Of a stretch of 64,000 nt of DNA, positions 19,881-28,543 are shown piece by piece (within the stretch, counting starts at the first letter, position 1; the number at the start of each line of letters is the position of its first letter). This DNA comes from Acidobacteriaceae bacterium dw_441 (lineage in GTDB: Bacteria > Acidobacteriota > Terriglobia > Terriglobales > Acidobacteriaceae). Under the pieces are notes generated by a model, which was not told the origin of the DNA, made no database searches, and saw only the letters and a program-made list of their open reading frames with translations. Made by a program: the position numbers and the translations under genes. The stretch is taken from NCBI GenBank assembly GCA_018449715.1, contig JAAVVA010000001.1, positions 744,001 to 808,000 on the forward strand, read 5' to 3'.

Positions 19881-20062
19881 GTTCTGCATTTCCATTCGGC
19901 AAGGTCTACGCCCCTGCAGCGATCATTGCAATGGTCACAATGTACGGTCTGTTGTCCGCACTGTTTGGCGATGGAGTGTGGGATGAGCTTTCGTGGGTTG
20001 CATTAGCGGTCCCGCTTGCAGTGGTCGTATGGAAATACACCAGAGCAATTCGCAGGAAGTAA
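19877..20062 (+). CDS. Small two-helix membrane protein coupled to the lost PepSY gene
   Basis: 61 residues starting MSSAFPFGKVYAP. There are two hydrophobic stretches (AAIIAMVTMYGLLSALF and WVALAVPLAVVVWKY) and a basic RAIRRK tail. The ATG overlaps the TGA of the PepSY remnant (ATGA), and GGAG lies 10 bases upstream, a normal translational-coupling layout. It was probably the last gene of a TonB/PepSY uptake operon. The intact PepSY gene at 26032 has no such partner. Function unknown. Confidence 0.6.
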   Translation: MSSAFPFGKVYAPAAIIAMVTMYGLLSALFGDGVWDELSWVALAVPLAVVVWKYTRAIRRK

Positions 20063-20446
20063 GTCCCACCAAACAAGAAGACTACGGATAATGGCGATTC
20101 GGTATCTCGTCAAGCATGCCACCAGATCGCCTTCGGGCATACATTGAATAACCTGACTCGCGGCAGGCTCTTTTTTGTCAGTCTTTCCCCGTTCCCAGAC
20201 GTGCCGACGCTACCGCCCCGGACTCATCCTGCGCAGCCGACAGGCTGGACACAGGTTGATATCGGACTTAAATTGTCGTAATTTAAGCGTATCGATTGTA
20301 AGAAGGTTTCGGTCTTTGAGCAGACCCTCGCGGCTGTCTTTTGGCCGAAACACCGCGAGGGCCTGGAGATCGACAACCTGAAAGGCTGAGCGACTGGTTT
20401 CCGAGTATATGGGGACGCCAGCTATTGAAGCAAGAAAGGCATCTGC
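20063..20446. other. Intergenic region upstream of the ECF sigma gene
   Basis: 384 bp between the small membrane protein and the sigma factor gene at 20447. Open frames here are short, overlapping and without motifs. It probably holds the promoter of the sigma/anti-sigma/TonB/PepSY operon; no convincing -35/-10 or operator could be picked out by eye. Confidence 0.4.
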
Positions 20447-21058
20447 ATGGCTGGCAGCATTCTCTCCTGGAACACGACTGCGCCTGCGGCTCGCGTTGAC
20501 GAGCACGTGCCAAGTTCTTTTTCCGAAGGAGCGGAACAAGAGCTAAGCCATATTGACGAACTCGAAGCGCTCTATCTCATCCGCCGTCCGGAGATGATTC
20601 GGTTTCTTGTCGGATTCGGTGTCGATCTGGTCGAAGCCGAAGACATCATGCAAGAGGTATTTCTCGATGCCTTCGATGGGCCGAAAAACCGGAAGCGCCC
20701 GGAGAATCCGTATTACTGGATGCGAAGGTGCGCCCGTAATCTTGCAATCAGCCGTTATAGACGCGACAAGCGGGAGATCCTTGCTCCGGCAGAACGGTGG
20801 AAGAGTTGGGAGAATACCCTTCCCGACACAGCCGCCAGTCCCGATGGATACGTGTACCAGCAGGAATGCGAACTACGCCTGGCGCGTGCAATCTCCCAAC
20901 TCACTCCAATCGAACAACAATGTGTGATCCTGCGAAGCCGTGGTGTGACCTTCCGCGAAATCGCTAAAGCTCTCGATGTATCCATGCAGGATGCGGTCTA
21001 TACCACCGATAAAGCCATCAAGAAGGTGCGGCTGAAGGTCGGGACGACGAAGCGGTAA
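20447..21058 (+). CDS. ECF-type RNA polymerase sigma-70 factor
   Basis: 203 residues. Region 2 spans about 45-115 (RPEMIRFLVGFGVDLVEAED, IMQEVFLDAF, YYWMRRCARNLAISRYRRDK). Region 4 spans about 145-200 (LTPIEQQCVILRSRGVTFRE, then IAKALDVSMQDAVYTTDKAI). No region 3 is present, as expected for ECF factors. The anti-sigma gene starts 12 bp after its stop, and a TonB receptor and a PepSY protein follow on the same strand. That order suggests cell-surface signalling in which receptor occupancy releases the sigma factor. It parallels the N-terminal ~190 residues of the fused protein at 10046. Confidence 0.88.
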   Translation: MAGSILSWNTTAPAARVDEHVPSSFSEGAEQELSHIDELEALYLIRRPEMIRFLVGFGVDLVEAEDIMQEVFLDAFDGPKNRKRPENPYYWMRRCARNLAISRYRRDKREILAPAERWKSWENTLPDTAASPDGYVYQQECELRLARAISQLTPIEQQCVILRSRGVTFREIAKALDVSMQDAVYTTDKAIKKVRLKVGTTKR

Positions 21059-21070
21059 GCTTATGAGTGC

Positions 21071-22594
21071 ATGGCAACCCAGGAACATCCATCTTCGGCA
21101 GATTTACTGCTGTGGCAGAGCGGCGAACTGAGTTCCGAGCGAACTGAAGAGGTGCGCCTTCATCTGCAAGGATGTGAGGAATGCCAACACGAAATTGCAG
21201 AGCTGGAATCCATCTATGATGGAGTAGCTACGGTTGATGACCGTACTGCACAGTATCGCGTTCGAGATGCGCTTGAGGAAAGACACCTCCACTTTTGGAA
21301 GAGACTTCAATTCCGTCCCCGCTGGACAGCAGCAACTGCATCGATTGTGATCGCCGCGCTGCTACTCGTAACCTTCACCGAGTACACGCCATCGGCCCGC
21401 GCCGAAGCCTTGCTATCCCGCGCCGTCAAAGAAGAGGTGACAGGCCAGGAACATGCCCACCTTCTCAAGATTCAGTCATCAGGTGTGAACTGCAATGTCG
21501 TCGTTCGCCACGCCGTTGCCGTGGTTTCTGCTTCGAATTCCGACCAAAGCTTATGCGGTCGGCTAACTACCAACCTGCATGATGCGGGTTGGAACTGGAA
21601 TGATTTACTCTCTGCCCGCAGCTTCAAGCAGTGGCGGGAAGGACTCAAAGAGAAGAAAGACGCGGTTCGTAAGCTCTCCGACGCTACCGAAGTCACGACC
21701 ACAACCATCCATGGCCCTCTGCGTCGCGCAACCCTGCGAGTGCGCTCGATAGACTATCAGGCAGTCCAGGCGCGTTTTGTATTTGCTTCCGGTGCCGAGG
21801 AGGAACAGCCGGAGTTTGAGGTGACGGAGAGCGAGGACGTTCCGCAGGAGATCTCAAAGAGCGATCCTGCTCCGGCCCCAGTGATGCCGGAGCCAAAGAC
21901 GCTTCCGCCGCCTCTGCCTGTCATCGACCCGATGGACGCGACGGAGGCAGATGTGCGCCTTGCCCTGCATCGACTCGGAGCGGACAAGAGCGTTCTGCTG
22001 GCCGTAAACCGTGGACCGGACACGATTCATGTTACCGGCGTCGTGCCTGACAAAGCTCAGGCTGATTCCATCATCGGCTCGCTCTCCAGCCTGTCTCATG
22101 TCGAGACCCATGTTGCCGCCGAGGGAGAAGGAGGGCTGTCATCAAGCTGGCGCTCCTTCCAAGGCGACGCGCCGCCGCTGGCGTATGACAAGCTGAACAC
22201 GCTCTATTCCGAAAGTCCGCAGGCACGGCAGCGATTTATTAACCATGTGGACGACATTACTCAGCGCTTATTGGCGGAGGCCAGGACTAGGGATAGCTTG
22301 CTTGTGCTGGCGAATCGCCTTCTGTCACAGAGTGAGGCGGAACAGTTGAAACTCACACTTGCGGACACGGAATCGAGCATGGCTGCCGATCTTGGATCGC
22401 TCGCCTTTGCGCTCCAACCCGTGCTTGAGCCTGCGAGCAATCCACTAACGCCAGGAGCAAGGGGCCTTACCTCTGTCCAGGCCATACGGCTCTACGATCT
22501 CGTGCATGAGCTCGTATTTATGAACAGGGCCAATAATCGCCTGAGTCTCGAAGACACGCAGGCTCAGGTATGCCGCCTCATCTCTGGGAAATAA
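21071..22594 (+). CDS. Transmembrane anti-sigma factor with BON-like periplasmic region
   Basis: 507 residues. The N-terminal ~60 residues hold a zinc-finger anti-sigma motif (VRLHLQGCEECQHEI: His and two Cys). One membrane helix lies at about 91-110 (ATASIVIAALLLVTF). The large extracytoplasmic part includes a Pro-rich linker (PVMPEPKTLPPPLPV), a BON-like block (IHVTGVVPDKAQADSIIGSL) and a helical C-terminus (LLVLANRLLSQSEAEQL). The same order of blocks occurs in the second half of the fused protein at 10046, so the two are homologous. It should hold the upstream sigma factor at the membrane. What the outer part senses is unknown; contact with the TonB receptor encoded next is plausible. Confidence 0.8.
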   Translation: MATQEHPSSADLLLWQSGELSSERTEEVRLHLQGCEECQHEIAELESIYDGVATVDDRTAQYRVRDALEERHLHFWKRLQFRPRWTAATASIVIAALLLVTFTEYTPSARAEALLSRAVKEEVTGQEHAHLLKIQSSGVNCNVVVRHAVAVVSASNSDQSLCGRLTTNLHDAGWNWNDLLSARSFKQWREGLKEKKDAVRKLSDATEVTTTTIHGPLRRATLRVRSIDYQAVQARFVFASGAEEEQPEFEVTESEDVPQEISKSDPAPAPVMPEPKTLPPPLPVIDPMDATEADVRLALHRLGADKSVLLAVNRGPDTIHVTGVVPDKAQADSIIGSLSSLSHVETHVAAEGEGGLSSSWRSFQGDAPPLAYDKLNTLYSESPQARQRFINHVDDITQRLLAEARTRDSLLVLANRLLSQSEAEQLKLTLADTESSMAADLGSLAFALQPVLEPASNPLTPGARGLTSVQAIRLYDLVHELVFMNRANNRLSLEDTQAQVCRLISGK

Positions 22595-22780
22595 TCCTTT
22601 CTGTCCTACCGTGGAAAACTTTTTCAAAAATACTTTCTAAAACGCCGTTTCTCATTCGTGTTTCTCACTGAGGGGCCAGTAGAGAACTTTCACCTGCCCT
22701 CTCCAGCTTGGATACACCCGTTCATGGCGAAGTGAACCTGTGTCCAGAGATCACGACACGATGAAAGGTAATGCGACGCA

Positions 22781-25700
22781 ATGCGATTCTTTGCTCCTGT
22801 GCGCCTTCGACATGGACTCGGCTCCATGCGAGGTAGCTTCCTATGTCTGCTACTTGTTCTGACCATTTTTATCCTAGCCATACCGGGACTTCACGCGCAA
22901 AGCGCCACTGTTAGCGGGCAAGTCACCGACCCATCTGAAGCTCTGGTAAAGAATGTCCAGATTGTATTGACCAACGATCTGACAAACACTGTTCTGCGTG
23001 CAACGACAAATGATGTTGGTTTGTACACCTTGCCGTTCGTTGCACCCGGCAAATACACGCTCCATGCCGAAGCCACAGGATTTCGCCCGTATACACAGAC
23101 CGGCGTCATTCTGACGACTGCGCAAAATCTTGAACTGGATTTTCGGCTCGCGGTGGGTGGCAGTGAGCAGTCCGTCACCGTGAGCGGTGCCGGCAGCGAG
23201 ATGAACACGACAGATGCCAGTGTGAGCACTGTTGTGGATCGGCAATTCGTCGAGAACATTCCGCTCAATGGCCGCAGCTTTCAATCTCTGATGACAATGG
23301 CGCCAGGCGTCTCCGTTGTCCCTGTTCAAAGCAACCAAGGTTCTGGAGAGATCAGTGTGAATGGTCAACGTACAGAGTCGAACTATTTCACCGTAGATGG
23401 AGTCAGTGCAAACACTGGTACCTTGGCGTACACGCCCGGCTTCTCCGCTGGCTACGGCGGATCGTTGGCGGGAGAGACGGTGCTGGGCACGACGCAGAGC
23501 ATGGTTTCCATCGATGCTCTCCAGGAATTTCGAGCCACAACTTCGACCTATTCTGCGGAGTATGGACGCACGCCCGGTGGACAGTTTACCTTCAGCACGC
23601 GCTCCGGAACAAACGCGTGGCACGGCTCGGCCTTTGACTATTTACGAAACGCTGCTCTCGATGCGAACAACTGGTTCAACAACTATTACGGCGAAGCCCG
23701 ACAGGCAGAAAAACAGAATGATTTCGGTGGAACCCTCGGGGGACCCGTTGTTCTGCCAAAGCTGTACAACGGGAAGGACAAGACCTTCTTCTTCTTCTCC
23801 TATGAAGGCCTGCGCCTGAGGCAGCCACAAGCCGCGCAACAATACGAAGTGCCGAGTATCGCCTTGCGTACGAACACGCCCTCGGCGTTACATTCGATCT
23901 TGAACGGGTATCCGTTGCCAAATGGTGGTCCCGCCGGGGATGGCCTCTCCTACTTCACGTCTGGCTACATGAGTCCGTCCACGCTGGACACGACAAGTAT
24001 CCGCATCGACCATAGCTTTTCCGATCGATTCAAAGTGTTTGGACGTTTCAATTACGCGCCCTCCAGCAATGTCACACGCTTCGATTCGGACCTGGCCAAC
24101 GTCATCAGCCAGCAGGGCAAAGTGAAAGTGCTGACCCTGGGATCGACGAACATCATCAACTCGCATGTGAGCAATGAAGCGAGATTCAACCTGACGTGGA
24201 ACGATGCCAATCAGCAGTTTTCCGTCGATGATTTTGGCGGTGCGACCCCGCTTAATATCACGGACTTTCCGGGGTTGAGCAACACTGACTGGCTCTTCTT
24301 TTGCGTCGATTATTCCACGTATCCCTGCACGCGGTTTGCTCCACAGGTCAGTTCGCAGCGGCAATGGAACATCACCGATACCGTCATAGCCAGTATTCGT
24401 AGACACAATCTGAAATTGGGGATCGACTTCCGCAGATTAGAAAATCACGCGTCGCAGCCCAAAAATTATGGCGTAGTGGGGTTCTTTGATGCGGCTTCGT
24501 TCTATACGAATCTCCCCGGATTCTTTAACGCGTATCATCACCAAACTGCGACCATGGATCCTATCTATAACAACTTCTCTGCATTCGTTCAGGATGAATG
24601 GAAGATCACGGATCGGCTGAACGCATCATTGGGACTTCGATGGGAACTCAACCCAGCCCCTCATGATGCGAAGGGCAATAGCCCCTATGGCATCACAACT
24701 ACAGACCTTGCCACAGTAGCTCTTGCTCCACAAGGTACGCCTCTCTGGAGGACATCTCTTGGCAACTTCGCGCCGCGGCTTGGCTTTACCTATCAATTGA
24801 ACCAACAACCGGGTCGCGAGACAGTCCTGCGTGCAGGCACAGGACTGTTCTATGACACCGGGAACATTAATGCGTCGAGCGGTTATTTCTTCGGTACGGG
24901 GCTTACCAGCACCACATCCTTTGTCGGTCAGCAATTTCCACTGACAGCAAATCAACTCGCCGGCCTTCCTGCGCCCACGGCGGCACCGCCATACGGACTG
25001 GAAGTCTTCGGATTTGATCCCAGCCTAAAGCTGCCCTATGTGTGGCAGTGGAATGTCTCATTACAGCAAGCGCTGGGTACGAACCAGAGCCTTACCATGA
25101 GTTATGTTGCTTCGGCCGGACGGAAGCTATTGCTTCAAAAGCTGTACGATCCGACCGTCTCGGGGAATACCAACTTTGCTACGGGCGGGTTCGGCTTGTA
25201 TCTCACAACGAACGCGACCTCTTCAGATTACGATTCGTTGCAGGTTCAGTTCCAGCGACGTTTGTCGCACGGTTTGCAGGCCCTGCTTTCCTACACGTGG
25301 TCCCACGCGTTCGATGATGCGACTTCTAACTTCCAGGTCTATACCGTGGAGCGCGCAGCGTCTGACAACGACATCCGGAATAACTTCCAGGCGGCGTTGA
25401 CGTATAACCTCCCGGGAACGTATTCCAGCCACCTCACCTCTGCCATCCTTGGTCAGTGGGCAGTGGATGCGCGCGTGTCCGCACGTTCCGCATTGCCGCT
25501 CGATGTCATCGGGACGTCTGCAGTGGACACTACAGGAGCAACGGTACAATTTCATCCCAACCCGGTTTCGGGCCAGCCCATCTATCTGAACCAAGCTGGC
25601 GCGCCGGGTGGACGCTTGGTGAACTACAACGCCTTTACGATCGCCACGGATTCCAATGGTAACAGCATCGAAGGCAATTTCCCACGCAATGGTGTGCGAG

Positions 25701-25960
25701 GGTTTGACGCAGTGCAAGGCGATGTTGCTCTGCGCCGGGAGTTCGCTTTTACGGAACGTGTTGGGCTGCAGTTTCGTGCAGAAGCATTCAACGTTCTCAA
25801 TCACGCCATTTACGGAAGCATCTATAACTCTCTGGACAACGGACCGGATCTGTTCGGCATGGCCTATCAAACTGGCAATGGTTCGCTGGGTGGCCTGAGT
25901 CCTCTGTATCAAGTGGGGGGACCACGTTCGCTTCAGGTCGCTCTGCGTCTTCATTTCTAA
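22781..25960 (+). CDS. TonB-dependent receptor, Oar-like
   Basis: 1059 residues, complete. It has a signal peptide (MRGSFLCLLLVLTIF then LHAQS; the ATG at 22826 gives the tightest signal), a carboxypeptidase-regulatory domain (VSGQVTDPSEALVKNVQIVL, GKYTLHAEATGFRPY), a plug (VDRQFVENIPLNGRSFQSL) and a beta-barrel ending SLQVALRLHF. It follows a sigma/anti-sigma pair and precedes a PepSY membrane protein, an arrangement that suggests regulated uptake of an iron complex or similar scarce nutrient. It serves as the complete comparison for the truncated receptor at 12946. Confidence 0.92.
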   Translation: MRFFAPVRLRHGLGSMRGSFLCLLLVLTIFILAIPGLHAQSATVSGQVTDPSEALVKNVQIVLTNDLTNTVLRATTNDVGLYTLPFVAPGKYTLHAEATGFRPYTQTGVILTTAQNLELDFRLAVGGSEQSVTVSGAGSEMNTTDASVSTVVDRQFVENIPLNGRSFQSLMTMAPGVSVVPVQSNQGSGEISVNGQRTESNYFTVDGVSANTGTLAYTPGFSAGYGGSLAGETVLGTTQSMVSIDALQEFRATTSTYSAEYGRTPGGQFTFSTRSGTNAWHGSAFDYLRNAALDANNWFNNYYGEARQAEKQNDFGGTLGGPVVLPKLYNGKDKTFFFFSYEGLRLRQPQAAQQYEVPSIALRTNTPSALHSILNGYPLPNGGPAGDGLSYFTSGYMSPSTLDTTSIRIDHSFSDRFKVFGRFNYAPSSNVTRFDSDLANVISQQGKVKVLTLGSTNIINSHVSNEARFNLTWNDANQQFSVDDFGGATPLNITDFPGLSNTDWLFFCVDYSTYPCTRFAPQVSSQRQWNITDTVIASIRRHNLKLGIDFRRLENHASQPKNYGVVGFFDAASFYTNLPGFFNAYHHQTATMDPIYNNFSAFVQDEWKITDRLNASLGLRWELNPAPHDAKGNSPYGITTTDLATVALAPQGTPLWRTSLGNFAPRLGFTYQLNQQPGRETVLRAGTGLFYDTGNINASSGYFFGTGLTSTTSFVGQQFPLTANQLAGLPAPTAAPPYGLEVFGFDPSLKLPYVWQWNVSLQQALGTNQSLTMSYVASAGRKLLLQKLYDPTVSGNTNFATGGFGLYLTTNATSSDYDSLQVQFQRRLSHGLQALLSYTWSHAFDDATSNFQVYTVERAASDNDIRNNFQAALTYNLPGTYSSHLTSAILGQWAVDARVSARSALPLDVIGTSAVDTTGATVQFHPNPVSGQPIYLNQAGAPGGRLVNYNAFTIATDSNGNSIEGNFPRNGVRGFDAVQGDVALRREFAFTERVGLQFRAEAFNVLNHAIYGSIYNSLDNGPDLFGMAYQTGNGSLGGLSPLYQVGGPRSLQVALRLHF

Positions 25961-25966
25961 CAAACG

Positions 25967-25996
25967 GGGCGGCATCTGTCTCAGCGGATGCCGCCC
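25967..25996 (+). terminator. Intercistronic hairpin between TonB receptor and PepSY gene
   Basis: GGGCGGCATC (25967-25976) and GATGCCGCCC (25987-25996) pair perfectly over 10 bp around a 10-base loop, just after the receptor stop codon. Only a weak T-rich stretch follows (TATTCGATTT), so it may attenuate rather than fully end transcription into the PepSY gene 36 bp downstream. Confidence 0.6.
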
Positions 25997-26031
25997 TATT
26001 CGATTTCTACTGAGTTCTGGAGTGCCGCTCG

Positions 26032-27189
26032 ATGATCACCGCTGGTTTTGTGCGCCGCTGGTATCGCATCCATAAATGGAGCAGCCTGATTTGTACTGCT
26101 TTTCTTCTCATGTCCTGTATTACCGGCCTACCCTTGATCTTCCAGGAAGAGATCGACGGACTGACAAACCACCTACACCCGTCGAGCTCGACAGCGACCG
26201 CACCCTATGCCGCGCTTGATCCCATGATCGAGGCCGCACATGCACTCTATCCGAAAGAAACGATCATCTCCGTGGCATGGGACGATGACGAACCACGCTT
26301 CCTCGTTGGCATTGCTCCGGATTTCAAGCCCACCACGCAGGAACAGCATACCATCGCGTTCGACGCGCACACTGGAAAGCGGCTCGAAGAAGTAAAGGAT
26401 GAGCGCGGCTTCATGTACGTCATAACTATGCTGCATATCGACCTCTTTGCGGGGCTGCCCGGGGAATTCCTGCTGGGTTTCATGGCTGTGCTCTTCGTTC
26501 TGGCGCTCGTCTCTGGCGCACTTGTGTATGGCCCCTTCATGCGTCGTCTGGATTTCGGAACGGTTCGTAGCACGTCCATCCGACGGGTACGATGGTTCGA
26601 TCTTCACAATCTCATCGGCATCGTCACCATGACGTGGGGGATGGTGGTTGGAGCAACCGGCGCACTCAACACACTCAGTGGCCCACTCTTCGCGGCATGG
26701 CGGGCGCAAGCTATTCCGGCGCTGCTGACGCCGTATCGCGGCAAACCCTTGCCGCAGACATACGGCTCGTTACAGGAAGCAGTACAGAAGGTTCACGCTG
26801 CAGCACCGGCTGCAGATATCGTCTCGGTCCTCTTTCCCAATGACGTCTTCGGCAGCCCGCGTCATTACCTCGTTTGGACCCATGGCAAAAGCGACATCAC
26901 TTCGCGCATCTTCACTCCGTACCTTGTAGACGTGCAGACGGGAAGCATCGCTACGTCTGCTCCGCTTCCTTGGTATGTGCGTGTGCTGGAGATTTCGCGT
27001 CCCTTCCACTTTGGCGACTACGGCGGCCTACCTCTAAAGATCATCTGGGCCGTATTCGATATCGCCTTGATTCTCGTGCTCGGGAGTGGTATCTACCTCT
27101 GGCTCTCTCGCCGGAGAAAGACGATCCAAAGCGAACTAGATCGTCTTGTTCGCGAGGAAGAACAACGGCTTGAGGTGATCACCCGATAA
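26032..27189 (+). CDS. PepSY-associated transmembrane protein (PiuB-like)
   Basis: 385 residues with the family layout. A first membrane helix has RRWYRIHKWSSLICTAFLLM and ITGLPLIF. A periplasmic PepSY-like stretch with FDAHTGKRLEEV follows, then helices around FLLGFMAVLFVLALVSGALV, a second RWFDLHNLIGIVTMTWGMVV segment, and a last helix ending YLWLSRRRK. Family members sit beside TonB receptors and are linked to iron-siderophore or metal reduction at the inner membrane. It is the last gene of the sigma/anti-sigma/TonB module. Its C-terminus matches the remnant at 19770. Confidence 0.88.
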   Translation: MITAGFVRRWYRIHKWSSLICTAFLLMSCITGLPLIFQEEIDGLTNHLHPSSSTATAPYAALDPMIEAAHALYPKETIISVAWDDDEPRFLVGIAPDFKPTTQEQHTIAFDAHTGKRLEEVKDERGFMYVITMLHIDLFAGLPGEFLLGFMAVLFVLALVSGALVYGPFMRRLDFGTVRSTSIRRVRWFDLHNLIGIVTMTWGMVVGATGALNTLSGPLFAAWRAQAIPALLTPYRGKPLPQTYGSLQEAVQKVHAAAPAADIVSVLFPNDVFGSPRHYLVWTHGKSDITSRIFTPYLVDVQTGSIATSAPLPWYVRVLEISRPFHFGDYGGLPLKIIWAVFDIALILVLGSGIYLWLSRRRKTIQSELDRLVREEEQRLEVITR

Positions 27190-27388
27190 AGCGAATGGTT
27201 TTCCTTAAGATTTGCTGCAATGCACTGAACTTGCTGGTACTCCCATTTTCTGTGAGCCTAGCATTTTTCAACTTGGGCAGCGCTGAACTGTGGTATTCGG
27301 CAGGAAACGCACGCATAGGGAAACGAAGCCGCATAGTGAGCACTGCGGAAGTAATCGAGTTCAAGATGATCTGGAACGCATCAGGGCT

Positions 27389-27429
27389 CATAAGCCGGAA
27401 GTGCTTCGAAGAAGCACTTCCGGCTTATG
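27389..27429. terminator. Strong 19-bp hairpin between convergent genes
   Basis: CATAAGCCGGAAGTGCTTC (27389-27407) and its exact reverse complement (27411-27429) are separated by only GAA. It lies between the convergent PepSY and acetamidase genes, and either transcript could end here. No T-run follows on either strand, so the stem itself would have to do the work. The remaining part of 27190-27461 shows no gene. Confidence 0.6.
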
Positions 27430-27461
27430 GACAGTCTATCAACAATACGGTTTTGCTATAA

Positions 27462-28478
27462 CTATTTCGTTTCCACGAAGATGTTCTTCGGGCACATTAT
27501 GTGTACGCCATCGTTGCCATCGACGACCTCGGTGACATCCATATCGCAGGCGACGCTGGTAAGCATATACGCGTCGTCACGGTTGAGATGCTTTTCCTGA
27601 ATGAGGAAGTCGATCATGTTGCGAAGTGCGAGCGTGGCTGCTTCCTTCAGGTCAGGGCTGAAACCCATTGAAATATAGTGGGTCGGGGTTTCGGCGCGGG
27701 GCCATAAGAGATGCTGATTCTTATGGACGATGAAGCGGAAGGTTCCGGAGAGGAAGGTTTCCATCGCGGTGATGTCGACCTCACCATTGCCTTGTCCGGC
27801 GTGACCGTCGCCAGCTTCGAAGAGCGCTCCCTTACTCAGGACAGGGTAGAAGACGGTCGTTCCGACGACTAGCTCCTTGTTATCCATGTTGCCTCCGTGC
27901 ATCCACGGCGGGGCGCTGTTGATACGCATGGGGCCTGGCGCGACGCCCATGCTTCCGAAGAAAGGATGCAGCGGGATATCGATGCCGGGGGAGAAGTGAG
28001 CGATCATCTTCTCGCGGTCGAGCGGGATAATCTTCGATTTTGAATAAGGGTACTCGTTGGGGATGAAGCCCGCGCCAGGACGGAAGTGGTTGCAGGCGAA
28101 AGGTGTGTCAAGGTCAATCTTGAGAACCTGCACTTCAAGCACATCTCCGACCTCGGCTTCTTCAACTGCAACAGGACCGGTGAGGATATGACCTCCGGGG
28201 CCTTTGTCCTTGACCTGTTCGTGAATGGGAGCGATGTACTTGGGGATGTCGGCTTCGGGAATGCCTTCGCGCGCGAGGGCATTTTCATCTCCGCAGGAGG
28301 CGAGGGATTGCATTTTGACGGTTTCACCGGAGTGGATCGTGAGAGCAGGCTTGGCGGAGCCTGCATAGTATCCCCAGGCGACCGTCTGAGGTGTGGCGAG
28401 CAGTGTGTGGTCCTGTGCGAAGGTCGCCAGAGGAAGAAGAGTAAGTGCGGTTCCAAGAGTACAGGTGCGAAGCTTCAA
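27462..28478 (-). CDS. Acetamidase/formamidase family protein, exported
   Basis: 338 residues with a signal peptide (MKLRTCTLGTALTLLPLATF then AQ). The FmdA/AmdA fold is recognisable from HSGETVKMQS, GPGGHILTGPVAVEEAEVGD, RPGAGFIPNEY, MGVAPGP, GGNMDNKEL and GDGHAGQGNGEVDITAMET (metal/substrate segment). The family releases ammonia from short amides. Export is unusual for cytoplasmic family members but frequent in this lineage's paralogues. It lies 65 bp downstream of the TonB receptor on the same strand with a palindrome between them, so the two may form one nitrogen-scavenging unit with the gamma-glutamyltransferase nearby. Confidence 0.88.
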   Translation of the reverse strand: MKLRTCTLGTALTLLPLATFAQDHTLLATPQTVAWGYYAGSAKPALTIHSGETVKMQSLASCGDENALAREGIPEADIPKYIAPIHEQVKDKGPGGHILTGPVAVEEAEVGDVLEVQVLKIDLDTPFACNHFRPGAGFIPNEYPYSKSKIIPLDREKMIAHFSPGIDIPLHPFFGSMGVAPGPMRINSAPPWMHGGNMDNKELVVGTTVFYPVLSKGALFEAGDGHAGQGNGEVDITAMETFLSGTFRFIVHKNQHLLWPRAETPTHYISMGFSPDLKEAATLALRNMIDFLIQEKHLNRDDAYMLTSVACDMDVTEVVDGNDGVHIMCPKNIFVETK

Positions 28479-28512
28479 AGCTGACCTCCGAATGAGTGGT
28501 GAATGGAAGGCG

Positions 28513-28536
28513 GGGGACAGGAGCGCTCCTGTCCCC
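28513..28536 (-). terminator. 24-bp perfect palindrome between TonB receptor and acetamidase
   Basis: GGGGACAGGAGC is followed immediately by its reverse complement GCTCCTGTCCCC. It lies 8 bases after the stop codon of the minus-strand receptor and 35 bases before the acetamidase start. It could be a terminator/processing hairpin or an operator. No T-tract is present. Confidence 0.5.
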
Positions 28537-28543
28537 GGAGGAG

